Assembly (NCBI GenBank): GCA_029721515.1
Contig: CM056553.1
Coordinates: 2,741,001-2,805,000 of the forward strand
Direction: 5' to 3'
Length of the DNA stretch: 64,000 bases
Origin: Synanceia verrucosa
Lineage: Eukaryota > Chordata > Actinopteri > Perciformes > Synanceiidae
Shown here: piece after piece, positions 50,701 to 60,599 of the stretch
Numbering within the stretch: the first letter of the stretch is position 1
Layout of the letters: every line of letters begins with the position of its first letter
Notes under the pieces: generated by a model
What the model was told of the DNA's origin: nothing
The model's database searches: none
What the model saw: only the letters and a program-made list of their open reading frames with translations
Position numbers and translations under genes: made by a program

Positions 50701-52547
50701 TTGTAAGCAAAAAAAAAAAAAAAAAACAAGGTTGAATTTCTGTTGTGCATGAAAGTAGAAACCCAAACATACACTTCATCTTAAATCACTTTCAGATTTT
50801 ATCAAACTTCATTTAATTTCATCAAAACTGACTTGAAAAAACAAGAGACTGGACATAAAAGCACGCTATAAATGGGTAACGTTTGTGATGATTGAGTCCC
50901 CTTGTATTCAGCCATTACAATGAATATGCTCAGAAATATTTGCACTTTTTTTTTTTTAATTTTACGATTATTTCTACGGGTTACAACTACCTAACACACA
51001 GTAAAATACATTTTATTCATCTAAAAATTGTGTTTAATTAACATTTATTTGCAATTAAAAATATGATTTTCTTCATTTTTTTTATTTTAACACATAATGT
51101 AAATATTTATTCTGTTATGGTTTTTATATGGTCTATGCTGTTGTGGTGGGTGAATTTCCCCAATGGGGGAGTAAAAAACAATTCTATTCTATTCTATGAC
51201 CTCGATGGTGGTGCCAGAACATCTTTACATCACTTTTAGATCACCTGGTAAGTTTCTCAGAGGGGATCTTAAATCCTCTTTATGGGTTGGCATACATCCT
51301 TATGAGAAAGTAACATGAAATATTATAGAGAGGAAAGACATAAAAAGATGTTTCTCTGAAACAAACACAGCAGATTATTGTTCCCTATCAATAGAATATC
51401 ACTGTAATGCTTTAATGAGAGCAACGTGACCACAGACAACTATCTGGGTCAAATGACTGACGGGACGATCGGCTGCATCGCCAGCGCTGCCAACTTGGCT
51501 GACGCTCCTCTGAGAGTCCCATTGAGGAAAGTGAAGAGGAGACAGAAGGTTTGAGCCTGTGTGAAGCACTGAAAGTCCTCTCTACTCTACTCTACTCTAG
51601 ACTGGACGCCATCCAGAGCTCCACCGGCTGCATCAATGCAGGCCTTGTTCTGTGGTGGAGAGCAGAGCTGCAGCAGCACTGGATGAAATTCAGGTGACTC
51701 CAAACTGGGAATGAAGAGTTTCTAAATCCTCTGACCTTCACAGCTACTGAACACCTTTAGAAGATTAGGAAGCATCACCAAATGAGGGCATATCTGTGTC
51801 CATCCCTCTAGTAGAGTTCAATGAGAATAAGATGATTCATTTCTGCAGCGTTCAAGTCAAAATCAACTAAATCACAATTATATGTGTGCATGAAAAATGA
51901 TCTTTAATGTGACACTTTACAATCTATCAGTCCAGACTGATCCCACTCTCAGATACCAAATTAAGAATCATTCACTCTATTATTTTAACAGATATGAGTC
52001 TATTTTTTTGTCTACAACCTCTTATATGAGAATATTTTCTGGTTTATTTACTCCTCTATGACAGTATACTGAATATCTCACTAACTGATTATTTAATAAT
52101 AAATAATAATAATAATAATAATTATTATTATTTATAAATAATAATTATAATTCATCAGTTTTATATATAGCGCTTTTCATTAAAACTCAAAGAGGCTTTT
52201 AAACAAAACACAAAAGACAGAATAAACGGATAAAAAACAATGCAGGGTGTTGAAAATGTATTTTTAAGAAATATTGATATGATAATTTAATATTAGTGGA
52301 CATTAAAAAAAAATCTGTGATTAGCAAAAGTCATTTTGAGTTGTACAGTTCAGCATGACAGTATAGATTTATTAATAAAATCACATAGCAACTAAAAATA
52401 ATTTAATCTAATTAAACAGACGACTAATAAATGTTTAATCAACTTTTTGATGGGTCATAAATAAACTGTGGATATATTTAATGTGAAACCAATCAAGCTA
52501 ATAAATGTTCAAAAAAAAACGTGTGTGTGTGTGTGTGTGTGTGTGTC

Positions 52548-52591
<44 letters not shown>

Positions 52592-52694
52592 ACTGTACAT
52601 GCAGTATCACTTCCCACCAGTAGAGGGAGGCGCAACACTCACGGTTGAACAGGAGTGACAGCAGTCATGTGACACTGAACCACTCAACTGATGG

Positions 52695-52731
<37 letters not shown>

Positions 52732-55700
52732 ATAATGTCATTACATCAGGCTTTCCTGTGTGAGTGGATGTGAACATCAGGATGCTATTTAGCCACTGAT
52801 AGGACAAACACTGGAAACAGAACCAGAGCAAAGACGTGATTTTGATGCACTAAAGTGAAATATTCTGATTTGTGTCAAAGCATCGACAACGTTGCAGTTC
52901 TAAAAAAAAAAAAAAAAAAAATTTTCAAGTTTGTTTCAGTGAAGCAGAATTTTGTTGTAGAAGATCATTTTAGATCAAGGAAGCGCTCTGATATAAATAT
53001 AACCATTACAGTCCAAACAGTTTGGTATTTTACTACAGATGAGCGGCTGATAAAGGTGAACAGTAACTGAGATTAAATAATAAGAAATGGTGTTTTAATT
53101 ATATTTCTGTGCACTCCTGTCATGGCTACATTTAAAGGTGGACATGTTGAGAAACACCCATCTGTTCCTGACATGTACAGTAAATACCAGGCAGCTGATA
53201 ACTTTAGATGCTCTGAATCCCCCAAAGCGATGAGCGACAGGACTCGACGATGCCTGAGGGAAATGATTTCACAGGTTGTAGAAGTACAGCTAGAAACTGT
53301 GCTAGCAGTGCTTTTCGTTGTACTGTGTGACAGAAAAAAAGAGAGGAAAGTTTTGGAAAAGTGTGTTATCTTGCCAGCTGTCAGGAGGAATGAAGCATCT
53401 GGGGATGGAAGACACTATTTCAGCTCCACGTTTACTGTATGGACACATGCAGAAAACAGCATACATAGCAGTAAAACACAGGAGCAATTACTGGTACGTA
53501 CATGCAGATTAATAAGGTCATTAATGCTAAAGTTAATGCTTAACCGCTGATTATGATGGAGGGTATTAAACTATCCAACAGAACCGACCTCTTCATTTGA
53601 CCTTCAGCGTCTCTGAAAACTGAGAAAACTGGCAGGTGTAGCTGATTAAGTGATTAACCAGCCTACGCTCATTCTCATTTTGACACAAGATGACTGATAA
53701 CCAAGGAGGCGTCAAGGTGAAACCAAGGTCCAGGGCAGTCATGTGAGAGGCCACGGTGTTTTGCAGAATAACAGCGAAGACGATGGCATCTGCCGGCGTG
53801 ACCTCTCAGTATCGCTGACCGACTGTTTTAGACTAAACAATACCTCCATGGCATTTAACAGCAGCGGGGCCAGTCCTGTTTGCTGTTGCTATGCCAGCAT
53901 GGAGTCATGCACACGGTCACAGATATCACTGTCAGCTCCTAAACAAGCCTTATTCCTCTTCTGAACCATCTAAGGTCATTAAAGTCATCATCATTTCCAC
54001 CCATTTGGAAGGAATGCCCCTTCCTCAAGTCATTATCGTCTCTGATGCAGGTCAGCTGTAGCGCCTCCGACAGTGGTGAAGCAGATTTAAATGAACAGAA
54101 GGGTAAAATGCGACACATGATCAATGCATCTTCAGGTCTGATCCTTCACGAAAGCATCAAGGATCAAGTCTGTGACGACACAACAGGAGATTAACTCTTC
54201 GAGTGCCAAAGACATAAATATATATATATAGGTTTTTAAAAATACAGCGCCTGGGTGCCATAAACATATTTACATGTCTTTACTTTTTTCAGAGGGCGCT
54301 CTCACACAGCCTGTGAATAATATTGGGGCTTCTGGGAGATGTAGTCAGAGCATAAAGAGACAGTATACACCACAGAGATCAAAAAAGGAAGTGGAGACGA
54401 TCGAGATTAGAGAGCAAAACAAACAGAATCTGGAGAAAAAGTGGTGATTTTGGTGAAAGTGTCCTCTACTCTACCTCTGATAAAACAAGAATGGAACAAG
54501 ATAAAAACAAACATTTTTTTCATGATGAAATAGAGAGTCTCTTCTTTCATTTGAGCTATTCAGTGTTTTCAGAGACATACTGTAGTACAAAATATTCTGT
54601 GAGTCTAGAAATATGACTCAAAATGGACAAAAACACTGGAACAAGACACTTTCTGTTTTTAAAAATGGGCTGGCACTCAATGAGTTAATGAGTGGAATTA
54701 AAACAAGATCCATGTAAACATACAGAGATTATCTGCACCAAAGACACAAAAAAAACTCAAATAAGTCAGAAAGTGTGTAGATTTCATCCTCTGGCCACCA
54801 TAAATATCTACACCAGCTATCATATTTAAGTATTTCTGGAAAAAAGTGTTGTTATGAAACCTGCTCATCCTCTGTTTTTACTCATAAACATCACCTTTAA
54901 CTTCAGGAAAAGCAGCTTTTGTTGAGTTCTTTTTGTACGGTGCGACTCGGTGTGTGACTGAACTTTAGGTATTCATCCATCCGGCGTGACGCACAGCTGC
55001 CAAACAATGGCATCTTTGTAGACTTTGGCTAAATCAGAGCGCAGCAGAAAAGCATGTAAGCAGTTTCCTTTTGCTCTGAAATTTAAGTCAAATTAAGGAA
55101 GCGGGCTGAATTCATCTTGACAAGTGCGATAAGGCCACATAACAGCAGTAATCACAAGTCGTTTATCGCAGTGAAATAGATTCCTGCTTCAATTACGCTG
55201 CAGAGCGGCTGCACCGAAGGGAAAGTAGGGCACAGTATATTAGCTGTACTGGGATACAGCATCCTGGTGGATGAGAGAGAGGTTTATGGTTTTTTTGGGG
55301 GGTGATAACAAGAGGGGGAGAGAAAAACAAGGTTTGTTCCTGGAAGTATAGTTCAGGGAAAGATGGAGGGGCCTATAGAAAGAGAGAGAGAGACATCCAG
55401 CAGCACTGTGTGAAAAGAACGAGAGGGGAGAGGACGGGGTTGAAAACAAGCAAACACATGAACGAGGGCACATGCTAAGGTGCTTCATACATGTCTGGAT
55501 TACTAAACTTTTAACCCTGATGCTAAAAGCTAAACCTGATTGTAATGAAATGCTGAAACAAACTGCCGCAGCGTCAGATTTAAAATTTTCTCTTGATGCT
55601 TAGAAAGACTCGAGGTCCTCATAGATGCAGAAAAACAACAAGGCTCACACAGAGAGGACGGGACTGGATGAAAGGTCACCGTTTGCCTCGGCGCCCCTCT

Positions 55701-58700
55701 GTTTTCCAGTTAAAGGCAGACTTTGAACCTTCGCCGGCCGACAAGGGGAACATCAAGGTTCGCAAACGCGACACAGATTAAGATACCGGGGAGAAAGAGA
55801 GAGAGGGGGCTCATGGGAAAGGAGAGGCGCTAGTGTTTGAAAGGCTTAACGTTCAACAGGAGGTGGTTTTTGAGCTGACAAAAAGATCTGAAACAGGGAA
55901 AATGCTCAGATATGGGTAACAAAGGTGAAAAACAACGGTGAAAGAGAGGCGCTCTTACTAGAGGAGGGTCCTCTGACTCGGCCCCCAGAGACTGGCTCAA
56001 GTCCTCGGCGCTGAGAGGAAGACTCTGCTCTTCTTCCTCTTCTTGGTCAGGCTCCTCCCCAAGGGCGGGGAAGACGGAGAGCCCGCCCACCTCGGCGTCC
56101 ACCATGCCATCCAAACTGTCGGTCAGAGCGGCGAGCAGAGCCGCGTTCTCCTCTTCTATCTGCAGGAAGTAGAGGACACAGTTCAGTGTTCAGAGTTCGT
56201 AACCTTTGAGCCAACACGGAGGAAAAGAACGGCAACCTACTGCTTCCAAGGACGAGAATAAGCAAGTTCAACACTTCAAAATCTCTCAGCTGCAGTGACG
56301 TCATTAGGCCTAATTTAGGGGGGCTGAAGACAAATTCAGTATAAAGTGGCCAGAATAGGAGTTTAAATAACTAATCTTATAACCTTGCATCTTGCTATCT
56401 TGCCTGAAGTTTCCCCCTTTGGATGTATGTATATATACAGTGGTGTGCAAAGACTTTCTGAAGGGCAGGAGCGACAAAAAAGAACATTCTCATGCATTGT
56501 TGATGTTTACAGAGATGTTTCGCCATCATTTTCATTGATTGAATAATTTTTGGCAGAATACAAACACAGAACAGGTAATTGAACCAGTAAATCGACCGTT
56601 TTTCTAACAGTTATTTTAGAGAGAAACACAGCCTGAAGAAAAATGTACAAACAAGCAACAATCATGACAGATAAAGGCTTAAAAAAATGTACAATTCAAA
56701 ATATCCTAAAACTTGTGCGATCCCACAGAAATGAAACAAACAGCATGTTTGAGTCATTTGATCCTGAGTCATGAAGGCATTTGGAAAATATCTATCCCCT
56801 GACTGATTTCTATTTGTATACTGCACTTATACGACTGGAATTTAATTTTTTTTTCTGCATCACTGCTGAATCACTCCTTGAACGCCCCTCTCCTCCATCT
56901 TCCTATTCCTTCCTATTTATTGACATGGTTCAGGATGATGTATCGCTGACCTTTGACCTCATTCGAAAGAACACCAGACATGTTTGTTTGCTGAAACAGG
57001 ACCATCACACTCCACACTATGCTGGTGTCTCGTCGTAGTAGGGGCACTCTTTTTCAAAAAAAAAATTGCAAGCATGAAAATATTGCTTATCTGTAATTTC
57101 AGTCCAAAATGTGCCTCCCGTCCGTCCACAGAGGGCTTGTTTAGTGTGATGGAGCTGCCATGTAGCTGAGAGCAGTCTGGTGGAGAGGTGATAGCATGGA
57201 AGCCACCGAGCTCCGTTCATCTGTCTCTCTCTTTTATCATCCAGCTATCTGTTTATTATTATTTCATTTATTCTCTGTCTCTGCAGGCTTGCTGCTTCTA
57301 TTTCTCCTCTCTGCAGTTTAAAATTTGAATGTTTTTTCCCTATGACTATGTTTTTTTATATAATTACAGTTAATTCTCCATTTAGTGCGGTGGGTTTGAA
57401 TCTGACTTTTTGTACTAAAACATTCTGTATATCGTAATCCGAGAGAGTTTATTAGCATTAGCAGTATGTTTGTAGTTTTAAAGGTTTTATTAATTAGATT
57501 ATAACACTATTGATAAAATGTCCTGGACAGTGACTAGATTTAACTGTACATTTCCTATATATGGCAATTTTTATACGAATTTTTATGCTTATTTTTGTAT
57601 TTTTTTTCATCATTGTAAATGATAATTCATTCTCAATTGACTTATCTGGTAAAATAAAGGTTAAATAAAAATAAATACATTTACAAAATTTCTATACATC
57701 TCATATTTTATACTTATTTGTATTATTGCGCACTGAAAGGGAGAAGCTCTACAATTTCATTGTACAATTGTATAATGACAATAAAGGGCAATTTATCAGT
57801 GACAAAAAAGAGTGATGTATTTGATGGCTTTAAGTAATTATTATTGTTAATATTAAAGTAATATACATCCTTTGTAATGATTTCTCTCTCTCTAACCTCT
57901 TCAAGGTTAAATGAAGCTCTACAGCACAGAGATCAAGTAGATTCTGATCACTGTGAATAAATGGAGACAGAAACACAAAGGGCTTCATCTGTCAGTTCAT
58001 CACGACCGTCGTCTGACTGTCTGCTCTGCTCTATTAATCTGATCAATACCGTATCGGCAAAAATATAATATGCAGGGGTTGGTGGTTGGTGGGACAGAGA
58101 GAGATATGGAAAGATGAGGAAAAAGGAACAGATGAAGAGAAAGAAAACTAGGAAGGATGTTTGACAAGATAAAAATGTGTAAGTAGTAAAGAAAGCAAGA
58201 AGAGGAGAAGGAGACAATGAAAAAGCTCATAGCGAAATAACAGACAGTAAGTAAAATAGTAAATATGTTTAAGAAATGAAGATGGAGAGAAGGAAAAGAA
58301 ATAAAAGTGTCTGTTTGCATGTCGTTCTTCTCTTTATCAGGTAACATCAGGAGCAGATTGTGAATCTTATTGACGTCGTCAATAACTATTATCGTTAAGG
58401 TCCGACTTCCTGTCCGTCTCGGGATGCAAACTGTGCCGTAAAGTTTTGTGCCGACAGCAGGAAGACAAACAGTCACTCAGGCGTCGGCTTAATGGGGATG
58501 GAAATAAGAATAAAGAGAGTACAGACGGAGACAGTCTGTGTTTACTTCACCTGCATTCCCATCATGTCTTCATTTAACCAATACTCTGCGGTGCGCTGCA
58601 GCATCAGAGCAATTTCCAGCGGCAGAGCTGTGTTACATACCCAATGATGTGGACCTAAATGCTACTTTATCTCTTTGTTGTCGTCTTTTTATTCTCCAGA

Positions 58701-59402
58701 TGCACTCAATTTAGCCTCTGTAATGGGACCTGGAGACATCGACGGGACTTGAAACCTATAGACGATCAATGATCCGGGCTTTTGCTTCCAGATAAAGACA
58801 AATCAAAAGGGAATTCCCTGAATTCATCCAGCAAGAGCACCTGATACTGGAGCCTCGGAGATTTCATCGGCCCTGCAGAAGCGCTGGGCCGATCCAAGCT
58901 GATGGACTGCCTCCATCATCATGTTACATGCAGCGTAACTGGGAATATCTTGGCAGCATCCTCTGGGACATGCTGTAAATTTCAGCACGGGGATCCGGTG
59001 AAGAGTTGGGGCTTTGCACGCCTCGACGGTAAAGGAAACTTTGACTCAGATTCAATGTGTCGTACAAGTGAGACGACCACATAAAAATAACTCAGTGTTC
59101 TTGAATCGCTTTGTTGAAAGAGGTTCTTTTCTGGCCTGAGTGCTTGTAACTTATTTTGCATCACTGTTCAGAGTCTGCATGTACAGTATTTCTGATGCAT
59201 TAGAGGCAGGAAGTACCTCAAAGAGCTCATCTGCTGTACTGTAGCAGATGGAGGCCGGCGACACGTCCGCAGGCTGATCGTTGCACCACTGCAGCTCACT
59301 GAGACAGTTGACACTGTCGAAGTCACTGGTGTCCAGCTGGGAGAGGTCGATGTCCGGGAAGTCAGTGTCCAAACGGTCCGAACACACCTCCTCCTCCCCA
59401 TA
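23619..59402 (-). CDS. ppargc1b: ppargc1b: PGC-1 beta transcriptional coactivator, coding exons 2-12 (exon 1 outside the window)
   Basis: PGC-1 beta is a nuclear coactivator of ERR and other nuclear receptors, NRF1 and SREBP, driving mitochondrial and lipid programmes. Exons, in gene order: 59402-59217, 56159-55959, 49587-49462, 31414-30373, 30264-30219, 27923-27859, 27160-26530, 25941-25884, 25377-25259, 24602-24475, 23710-23619. They total 2694 bp, 897 residues plus stop, and every phase agrees. Landmarks in order: acidic activation domain (DFPDIDLSQLDTSDFDS), LXXLL motifs LMTLL and LRELL, MHTYCLP box, a long Glu/Asp run, FEQTLSVDLCGTAG, GLTPPTTPPHKP, the HCF-1-binding motif DHDY, an RRM, and the family C-terminus YDALDFDTLLKEAQKSLHR. 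ppargc1a and pprc1 are alternatives; the FEQTLSVDLCGTAG/DHDY combination and the pde6a neighbour favour beta. The 5' UTR, promoter and first codons are missing. Confidence 0.94.
23850..24312. mobile_element. TTAA-type MITE, copy 2 (463 bp, long form)
   Basis: Starts TTAACTCTTTGAGTGTC and ends GGCACTCAATGAGATAA, with the right TTAA mutated to ATAA. It has a second internal TGAGTGCC-like start and the TATACACCACAGAGATCAAA segment shared with copy 3. It sits in ppargc1b intron 11. Confidence 0.8.
24475..24602 (-). CDS. ppargc1b: ppargc1b exon 11: divergent second half of the RRM
   Basis: Encodes ERCGVIKIRQSGVQKHWRER and onward to RRLTRKRYIDL. Human has KYGFITYRCSEHAAL at the RNP1 position; here the aromatic residues are Val and Ile, and the segment up to RYxD is about eight residues shorter. 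Splice phases fit, so it is a real exon. Confidence 0.88.
24603..25258. other. ppargc1b intron 10, nothing recognised
   Basis: No repeat family, exon or RNA gene seen. Confidence 0.5.
25259..25377 (-). CDS. ppargc1b: ppargc1b exon 10: first half of the RRM
   Basis: Encodes DNCQVFYIHNLPTSVTQNML and RKRFQVFGKPEDCKVIICNE. VFYIHNL is the RNP2 strand and RKRFQVFGKPEDCKV matches KRRFEVFGEIEECEV of human PGC-1 beta. Confidence 0.93.
25519..25600. mobile_element. GGGGTGGGA...ATCGATATGG element fragment
   Basis: GGGGTGGGAAAAAATATCGA and the TATCGTGATACTTTTTCTTC stretch match the fragments at 5226 and 8075. It is followed by A-rich low complexity. It lies in ppargc1b intron 9 (25378-25883). Confidence 0.55.
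25884..25941 (-). CDS. ppargc1b: ppargc1b exon 9: short charged linker
   Basis: Encodes SENSEICPDDKQRNKAKSDE, a charged segment just before the RRM. Phase 2 in and 0 out, both consistent with neighbours. Sequence conservation is low, so the support is mainly splice sites and frame. Confidence 0.8.
25942..26529. other. ppargc1b intron 8, nothing recognised
   Basis: No gene, RNA or repeat family recognised. Confidence 0.5.
26530..27160 (-). CDS. ppargc1b: ppargc1b exon 8: GLTPPTTPP block and HCF-1-binding motif
   Basis: Starts GLTPPTTPPHKPVEDELFKP, then a Gly-rich insert, KLPEQTELYAQLRRMGQ, RTFGDHDYC, a low-complexity Glu/Ser tail and SPILHLCPDSPASKTDS. DHDY at 26894-26883 fits the [DE]HxY consensus that binds host cell factor 1. 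Confidence 0.95.
27326..27752. mobile_element. hAT-like MITE with CAGGGTTCC/ACCCTG ends, copy B
   Basis: Starts CAGGGTTCCTGCAGTTCCTT and ends AAAACCCTG. The interior is collinear with copy A at 7243-7676. It lies in ppargc1b intron 7. Confidence 0.7.
27859..27923 (-). CDS. ppargc1b: ppargc1b exon 7: FEQTLSVDLCGTAG
   Basis: Encodes ESQYSTKPFEQTLSVDLCGT and AG. Human PGC-1 beta has FEQTLTVELCGTAG at this place. Acceptor ACCAG, donor GTAAAC. Confidence 0.94.
27952..27981. repeat. (GA)n microsatellite
   Basis: About 14 perfect GA units within 30 bp of the ppargc1b exon 7 acceptor, on the intron side. On the gene strand it reads (CT)n. Confidence 0.9.
28735..29620. mobile_element. CCTGGAAAA-type element split by a second transposon
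   Basis: Left half (TCCAGGAAAACTTGGAAAAC...) and right half (...TTTTCCAGGTTTTCCAGGAT, ending GGGAACCCTG) are inverted, TCCTGGAAAA-rich arms of one hAT-like element. The CCGATA-type element at 28858-29465 lies between them. Both are non-coding. Confidence 0.55.
28858..29465. mobile_element. inner CCGATA-type non-autonomous DNA transposon
   Basis: Begins GGGATGTCCCGATACAAC and ends TACTGGGATATCTC, an imperfect inverted pair. The interior matches the fragment at 12360-12730. It lies in ppargc1b intron 6. Confidence 0.55.
30219..30264 (-). CDS. ppargc1b: ppargc1b exon 6: 46-bp microexon
   Basis: Encodes EKRACLCLPLNTKSTG with split codons at both ends. The phases (1 in, 2 out) fit exons 5 and 7. 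Acceptor TTGCAG, donor GTGAGT. The sequence itself is poorly conserved. Confidence 0.8.
30373..31414 (-). CDS. ppargc1b: ppargc1b exon 5: large central exon
   Basis: 347 codons plus one base. It contains LCTELHRHLTTA (human SCTELHKHLTSA), a run of about 30 Glu/Asp/Ser residues, ELITYMHTYCLPSRKQ, the LXXLL motif in NSLLRELLQQ, DVSKPYRL, and VRRSRRLASFPSRFAKRL, which is basic and a possible nuclear-localisation segment. Acceptor CCTCAG, donor GTGAGG. Confidence 0.95.
32190..32330 (+). mobile_element. LINE/SINE-type 3' tail
   Basis: TTGTGATTTTGGGCGATACA followed by AATAAAATCGACTTGACTTG is the familiar 3' end of fish L2-like non-LTR elements, ending in a TTGAC repeat. No coding part is left. Confidence 0.55.
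32765..33372 (+). mobile_element. probable retroelement remnant inside the satellite flank
   Basis: About 600 bp of non-satellite sequence of normal base composition, ending near TTAATAAAAATG and flanked on both sides by satellite. A stretch reads TKAVRQQSFFLHRLNRINMD, loosely like the C-terminal part of non-LTR reverse transcriptases. The assignment is weak. Confidence 0.35.
33410..48290. repeat. A+T-rich satellite, about 168-bp monomer, roughly 88 tandem copies, in ppargc1b intron 4
   Basis: Cores GGCATACTATAGTATGACG recur every 165-170 bp (34031, 34199, 34368, 34536, 34702 ...). Each monomer has the 14-bp palindrome CATACTATAGTATG, TTTTTTGACAATTTTCAACA, CTATAAAATT, a poly-T run, CACAAGATA, TATAAAATGATTCAGTACAC, a CCCTGATGACTTTTTAGCAC block and TTTTTCATTTTTTGAC. 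Diagnostic variants divide the array into zones: G/H/S at 34.0-39.0 kb, TATAAGGAGTCTTTCTG (C) types at 37.8-43.0 kb, CAGGAAATTTTG types at 43.2-47.5 kb. The gene-sense (-) consensus has no AATAAA. Open frames within it are by-products of the 3-divisible period. Confidence 0.97.
48291..49461. other. right edge of the satellite and rest of ppargc1b intron 4
   Basis: To about 48410 a few decayed satellite traces remain (CATACTGTGCTATGGC, ACTATACCATAACATT). After that there is unremarkable unique sequence with no exon. Confidence 0.55.
49462..49587 (-). CDS. ppargc1b: ppargc1b exon 4: nuclear-receptor box LMTLL
   Basis: 42 codons starting LMTLLLTPPNVPAGVDIHKE and ending RTLVK. The start corresponds to the LLQKLLLA / LLKKLLLAP box of PGC-1 proteins. 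It is isolated between 6.4 kb and 18 kb introns, the latter holding the satellite. Confidence 0.9.
51060..51200 (+). mobile_element. non-LTR retroelement 3' tail with (TTCTA)n end
   Basis: GTGAATTTCCCCAATGGGGG followed by AGTAAAAAACAATTCTATTC matches the AATTTCCCCATTG-type 3' end of fish LINEs, ending in a TTCTA repeat. Confidence 0.5.
52084..52150. repeat. (AAT)n/(ATT)n palindromic AT tract
   Basis: (AATA) repeats followed directly by (TTAT) repeats, able to fold into a long AT hairpin. Confidence 0.85.
52520..52588. repeat. (GT)n microsatellite
   Basis: More than 30 GT units with two interruptions. A facing (AC)n run follows 110 bp downstream. Confidence 0.95.
52697..52730. repeat. (AC)n microsatellite
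   Basis: About 17 perfect AC units, the complement of the (GT)n tract at 52520-52588. Confidence 0.95.
54191..54688. mobile_element. TTAA-type MITE, copy 3 (498 bp, best-preserved ends)
   Basis: Starts TTAACTCTTCGAGTGCC and ends GGCACTCAATGAGTTAA, with intact TTAA on both sides. The long form includes the internal second start (GCGCCTGGGTGCCATAAACA) as in copy 2. Confidence 0.82.
55959..56159 (-). CDS. ppargc1b: ppargc1b exon 3: activation domain, second part
   Basis: 67 codons from IEEENAALLAALTDSLDG to SEDPPL, with VGGLSVFPAL as in PGC-1 (DVGLAAFPAL in human beta). A Glu-rich run EEPDQEEEEEQ follows. Phase 0 at both ends. Confidence 0.94.
56160..59216. other. ppargc1b intron 2 (3.1 kb)
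   Basis: Contains a possible mariner-type end at 56440-56460 (ATACAGTGGTGTGCAAAGAC) and a LINE-like tail at 57700-57790. No exon was recognised. Confidence 0.5.
57700..57790 (+). mobile_element. retroelement 3' tail (ACAATTTCATTGTACAATTG ... ATGACAATAAAG)
   Basis: The TTCATTGTACAATTGTATAA then TGACAATAAAGGG stretch is the common 3' end of fish LINEs/SINEs. A sister tail lies at 62970-63050. Confidence 0.5.
59217..59402 (-). CDS. ppargc1b: ppargc1b exon 2: acidic activation domain
   Basis: 62 codons, YGEEEVCSDRLDTDFPDIDL and onward, with SELQWCNDQ and ending DELFE. It matches the N-terminal transactivation region that recruits CBP/p300 and SRC-1 in PGC-1 proteins. Acceptor CTCCAG, donor GTACTT. 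Confidence 0.94.
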
Positions 59403-60599
59403 CTGGAGATGGAAAAAGAGAGGGAGACAGAGGGAAAAGGTCACGTTAGTCAAACATGGAAATTAAAGCTAAATTCCCAGGCGGGTGGTCTTTTTAGAGA
59501 TACAACAAAAGTGCACGAGTAAAATATGAAACCCCCAAAAAAACCTGAAGGTGCTAGAAAGATCTTCACTGAGAAATGATCAACTGAGCTGAACTGATGT
59601 TTTCTAGGTTGCATGAGCCACCAAACATTGGAAATAACTGTGTTCCCTCTGTGAGGCTGCCAAGGAGTGAAGTTCGTCGCTCGGCGCAGCGCTGCCATTG
59701 TTTGAATTCGGGGTTTGGTTCCCATCGGGCCACCCTTCCTAAAATATGTATGCAGCTGAAGCACGGCAAGGCACTCTGGATAAAAGCCTCCATCATCTGG
59801 CATATACTGTATATTATTACACTGTTCTCATCAACAGCCCCTCATCTCTCAACAGCTACTCATTATAGATAATGAGACTTCCATGTTAGAGGAGGTTTGA
59901 CGCTGGAACCATCTGCCCCGGCACAGTGCAGGATTAGACAGGGACACCAGCAGCACCTATCTGGAAGTGCATTCATCTATCACACCTCCCTGTGGCTCAC
60001 AGCAAAGTGCAACCGCGACCCAAGAGGTGTTCAGGTGATTAGTTCCCCTTCGATGGTCGAGGGCGTGTTAATCAGTGAAACGAGTCGCTCTGTTGAACCT
60101 GTGGCTCTATTATCTTTGGTCACGGCGGCATCTCTTTGTCCTGTCATTTGCTCTGAGCACAAAGTGATGAGTGGGCTTAAAGTGTGGATATCTTATTTCC
60201 AAAGTTTCCAATCCGTCACTGATTAATATTTGACGGGACAGAAATGAACTCTTTTGATTGATGGATCCCATTAAATCTTGTTGTAAGAGAGGCCTTTGTG
60301 CTCCATCAGCCAGTTTATGAACCCAAAAAACATCCTCATGATCCCCTAGAACCCCTTTATAGACATCAGGAACCCCTAAAACCCTGACAAGGGCTCTTCC
60401 AACCCCCTGGACTGACTTTAAAGCGCCAACCATCCCTGAAAACCTCTTCAAGAACAACTGAAAGAAGAACCTAAAAATCCAATGACCTGAATCCTCAGAG
60501 GATTTCTTCCTACTAACAACTTCTAAAGCCCCTTCAAGGAACCTTGAAACCTCCCCAAAAACCCGTACAACACATCAAGAAACACACACACTAAATAAA

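Larger units (their letters stand above)
49588..55958. other. ppargc1b intron 3 (6.4 kb)
   Basis: Holds a pyrimidine-rich stretch (49900-50200), a retroelement tail (51060-51200), a (TAA/ATT)n hairpin (52084-52150), facing (GT)n and (AC)n runs (52520-52730) and the third TTAA MITE (54191-54688). I see no exon in it. Confidence 0.6.

Noticed and set aside
53122..53550. 142-codon + strand open frame in ppargc1b intron 3
   Set aside because: No recognisable domain, no splice partners and no support beyond being open; likely chance.
58000..58476. 158-codon - strand open frame with hydrophobic stretches
   Set aside because: The + strand here is purine-rich, so the antisense frame is Ser/Leu/Phe-rich by composition; no family match.
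23619..59402. Assignment to pprc1 or ppargc1a
   Set aside because: The GLTPPTTPP and C-terminal blocks are shared, but FEQTLSVDLCGTAG, DHDY, the lack of an RS-rich domain and linkage to pde6a fit PGC-1 beta.
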